A DNA stretch of 64,000 nt. It comes from Jeongeupia wiesaeckerbachi (lineage in GTDB: Bacteria; Pseudomonadota; Gammaproteobacteria; Burkholderiales; Chitinibacteraceae). The DNA is taken from positions 310,001 to 374,000 of the forward strand of contig NZ_CP136946.1 in NCBI RefSeq assembly GCF_050916355.1, written 5' to 3'. Positions 63,784 through 64,000 of this stretch are shown piece after piece. The notes beneath the pieces are model-generated. The model was given only the letters and a program-made list of their open reading frames with translations. It was not told the origin of the DNA and did no database searches. Made by a program: the position numbers and the translations under genes. Position 1 is the first letter of the stretch. Each line of letters starts with the position of its first letter.

Positions 63784-64000
63784 ATGTCCATCGTCACCAT
63801 CACGCCTGAACTGAACTACGGCGACGTCTACCTCGTACCGCAGAAAACCGTCGTCGACAGCCGCAGGGATTGCGACACCTCGGTCGCGTTCGGCCCGCGC
63901 CACTTCACGATGCCGGTGTATGCAGCGAATATGAAGAGCGTGATCAACGAAGCCAGCTGCCGGCACTTTGCCGAACGCGGCTGGTTCTACACGATGCACC
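63784..64000 (+). CDS. guaC: GMP reductase (partial, 3' end outside window)
   Basis: 72 codons visible, running off the window. MSIVTITPELNYGDVYLVPQ and VAFGPRHFTMPVYAANMKSV match the N-terminus of the IMPDH/GMPR family GMP reductase, in which the first beta strands of the TIM barrel carry the YDDVLL-like segment (here YGDVYLVPQ). It converts GMP to IMP with NADPH. GAGAGG lies ahead of the ATG. IMP dehydrogenase is a less likely alternative, as the N-terminus is shorter. Confidence 0.8.
   Translation, partial: MSIVTITPELNYGDVYLVPQKTVVDSRRDCDTSVAFGPRHFTMPVYAANMKSVINEASCRHFAERGWFYTMH

Overview
This window is about 64 kb of a high-GC bacterial chromosome. The gene set points to a betaproteobacterium, most likely of the order Neisseriales (Chromobacteriaceae/Chitinibacteraceae type). 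The grounds are a DUF2322 gene, an iscR-iscS-iscU-iscA-hscB-hscA-fdx-iscX operon, a cyoABCDE quinol oxidase operon, a paired metallophosphatase and glycosyltransferase, and intergenic repeats. The genus is inference. I see no rRNA, tRNA, CRISPR array, transposase or integrase.

Layout. 1-7.1 kb: end of an esterase gene, a periplasmic LTxxQ protein, two c-di-GMP/two-component proteins, an exported SurE-like nucleotidase with a lipoprotein, and a TetR regulator. 7.2-12.3 kb: a LacI regulator facing a five-gene cluster (two ABC permeases, ATPase, cytosolic aspartylglucosaminidase-type hydrolase, binding protein). A perfect 14-bp palindrome lies in the promoter, so this reads as a regulated system that imports and cleaves a glycosyl-asparagine-like compound. 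12.3-12.6 kb: a hairpin-rich intergenic element. 12.65-19.6 kb: nadE, a large sensor HD-GYP protein, DUF1289, a metallophosphatase and a glycosyltransferase. 19.6-22.9 kb: a lower-GC accessory stretch bounded by a duplicated 3' end of the glycosyltransferase gene, with a membrane-protein gene broken at a C6 tract. 22.9-34.4 kb: ordinary housekeeping genes (GFA-like, PPIase, mtfA, rsmJ, LEA14-like, thioesterase, AsmA, mutY, an alpha/beta hydrolase, argJ). 34.5-36.8 kb: a second low-GC island with a glycosyltransferase fragment, a lipoprotein, the N-terminus of a serralysin-like protease and small membrane proteins. 36.8-41.7 kb: cyoEDCBA. 41.9-44.5 kb: pgm and cysE. 44.5-50.8 kb: the isc operon, with two tandem matches to the IscR type-1 site, a repeat between iscS and iscU, and a YbaK-type deacylase gene between fdx and iscX. 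50.8-56 kb: a degenerate HD-GYP protein, an EF-hand protein, DUF2322, a thioesterase, an RhlE helicase, prmB and a small exported protein. 56.3-59.6 kb: GNAT, SRPBCC, a secreted protein and a gene interrupted by an in-frame TGA. 59.7-64 kb: argS, recQ, a predicted short terminated transcript and the start of a GMP reductase gene.

How they fit together. The isc operon builds Fe-S clusters, and cysE (just upstream) makes the cysteine precursor whose sulfur IscS uses. MutY is a downstream Fe-S client. Four proteins (1410, 2774, 14371 and 50896) belong to c-di-GMP or two-component families; two have degenerate catalytic motifs. The cyo operon encodes a complete bo3-type oxidase and its haem O synthase. 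Function calls rest on motifs read by eye and on family knowledge. No database search was run.
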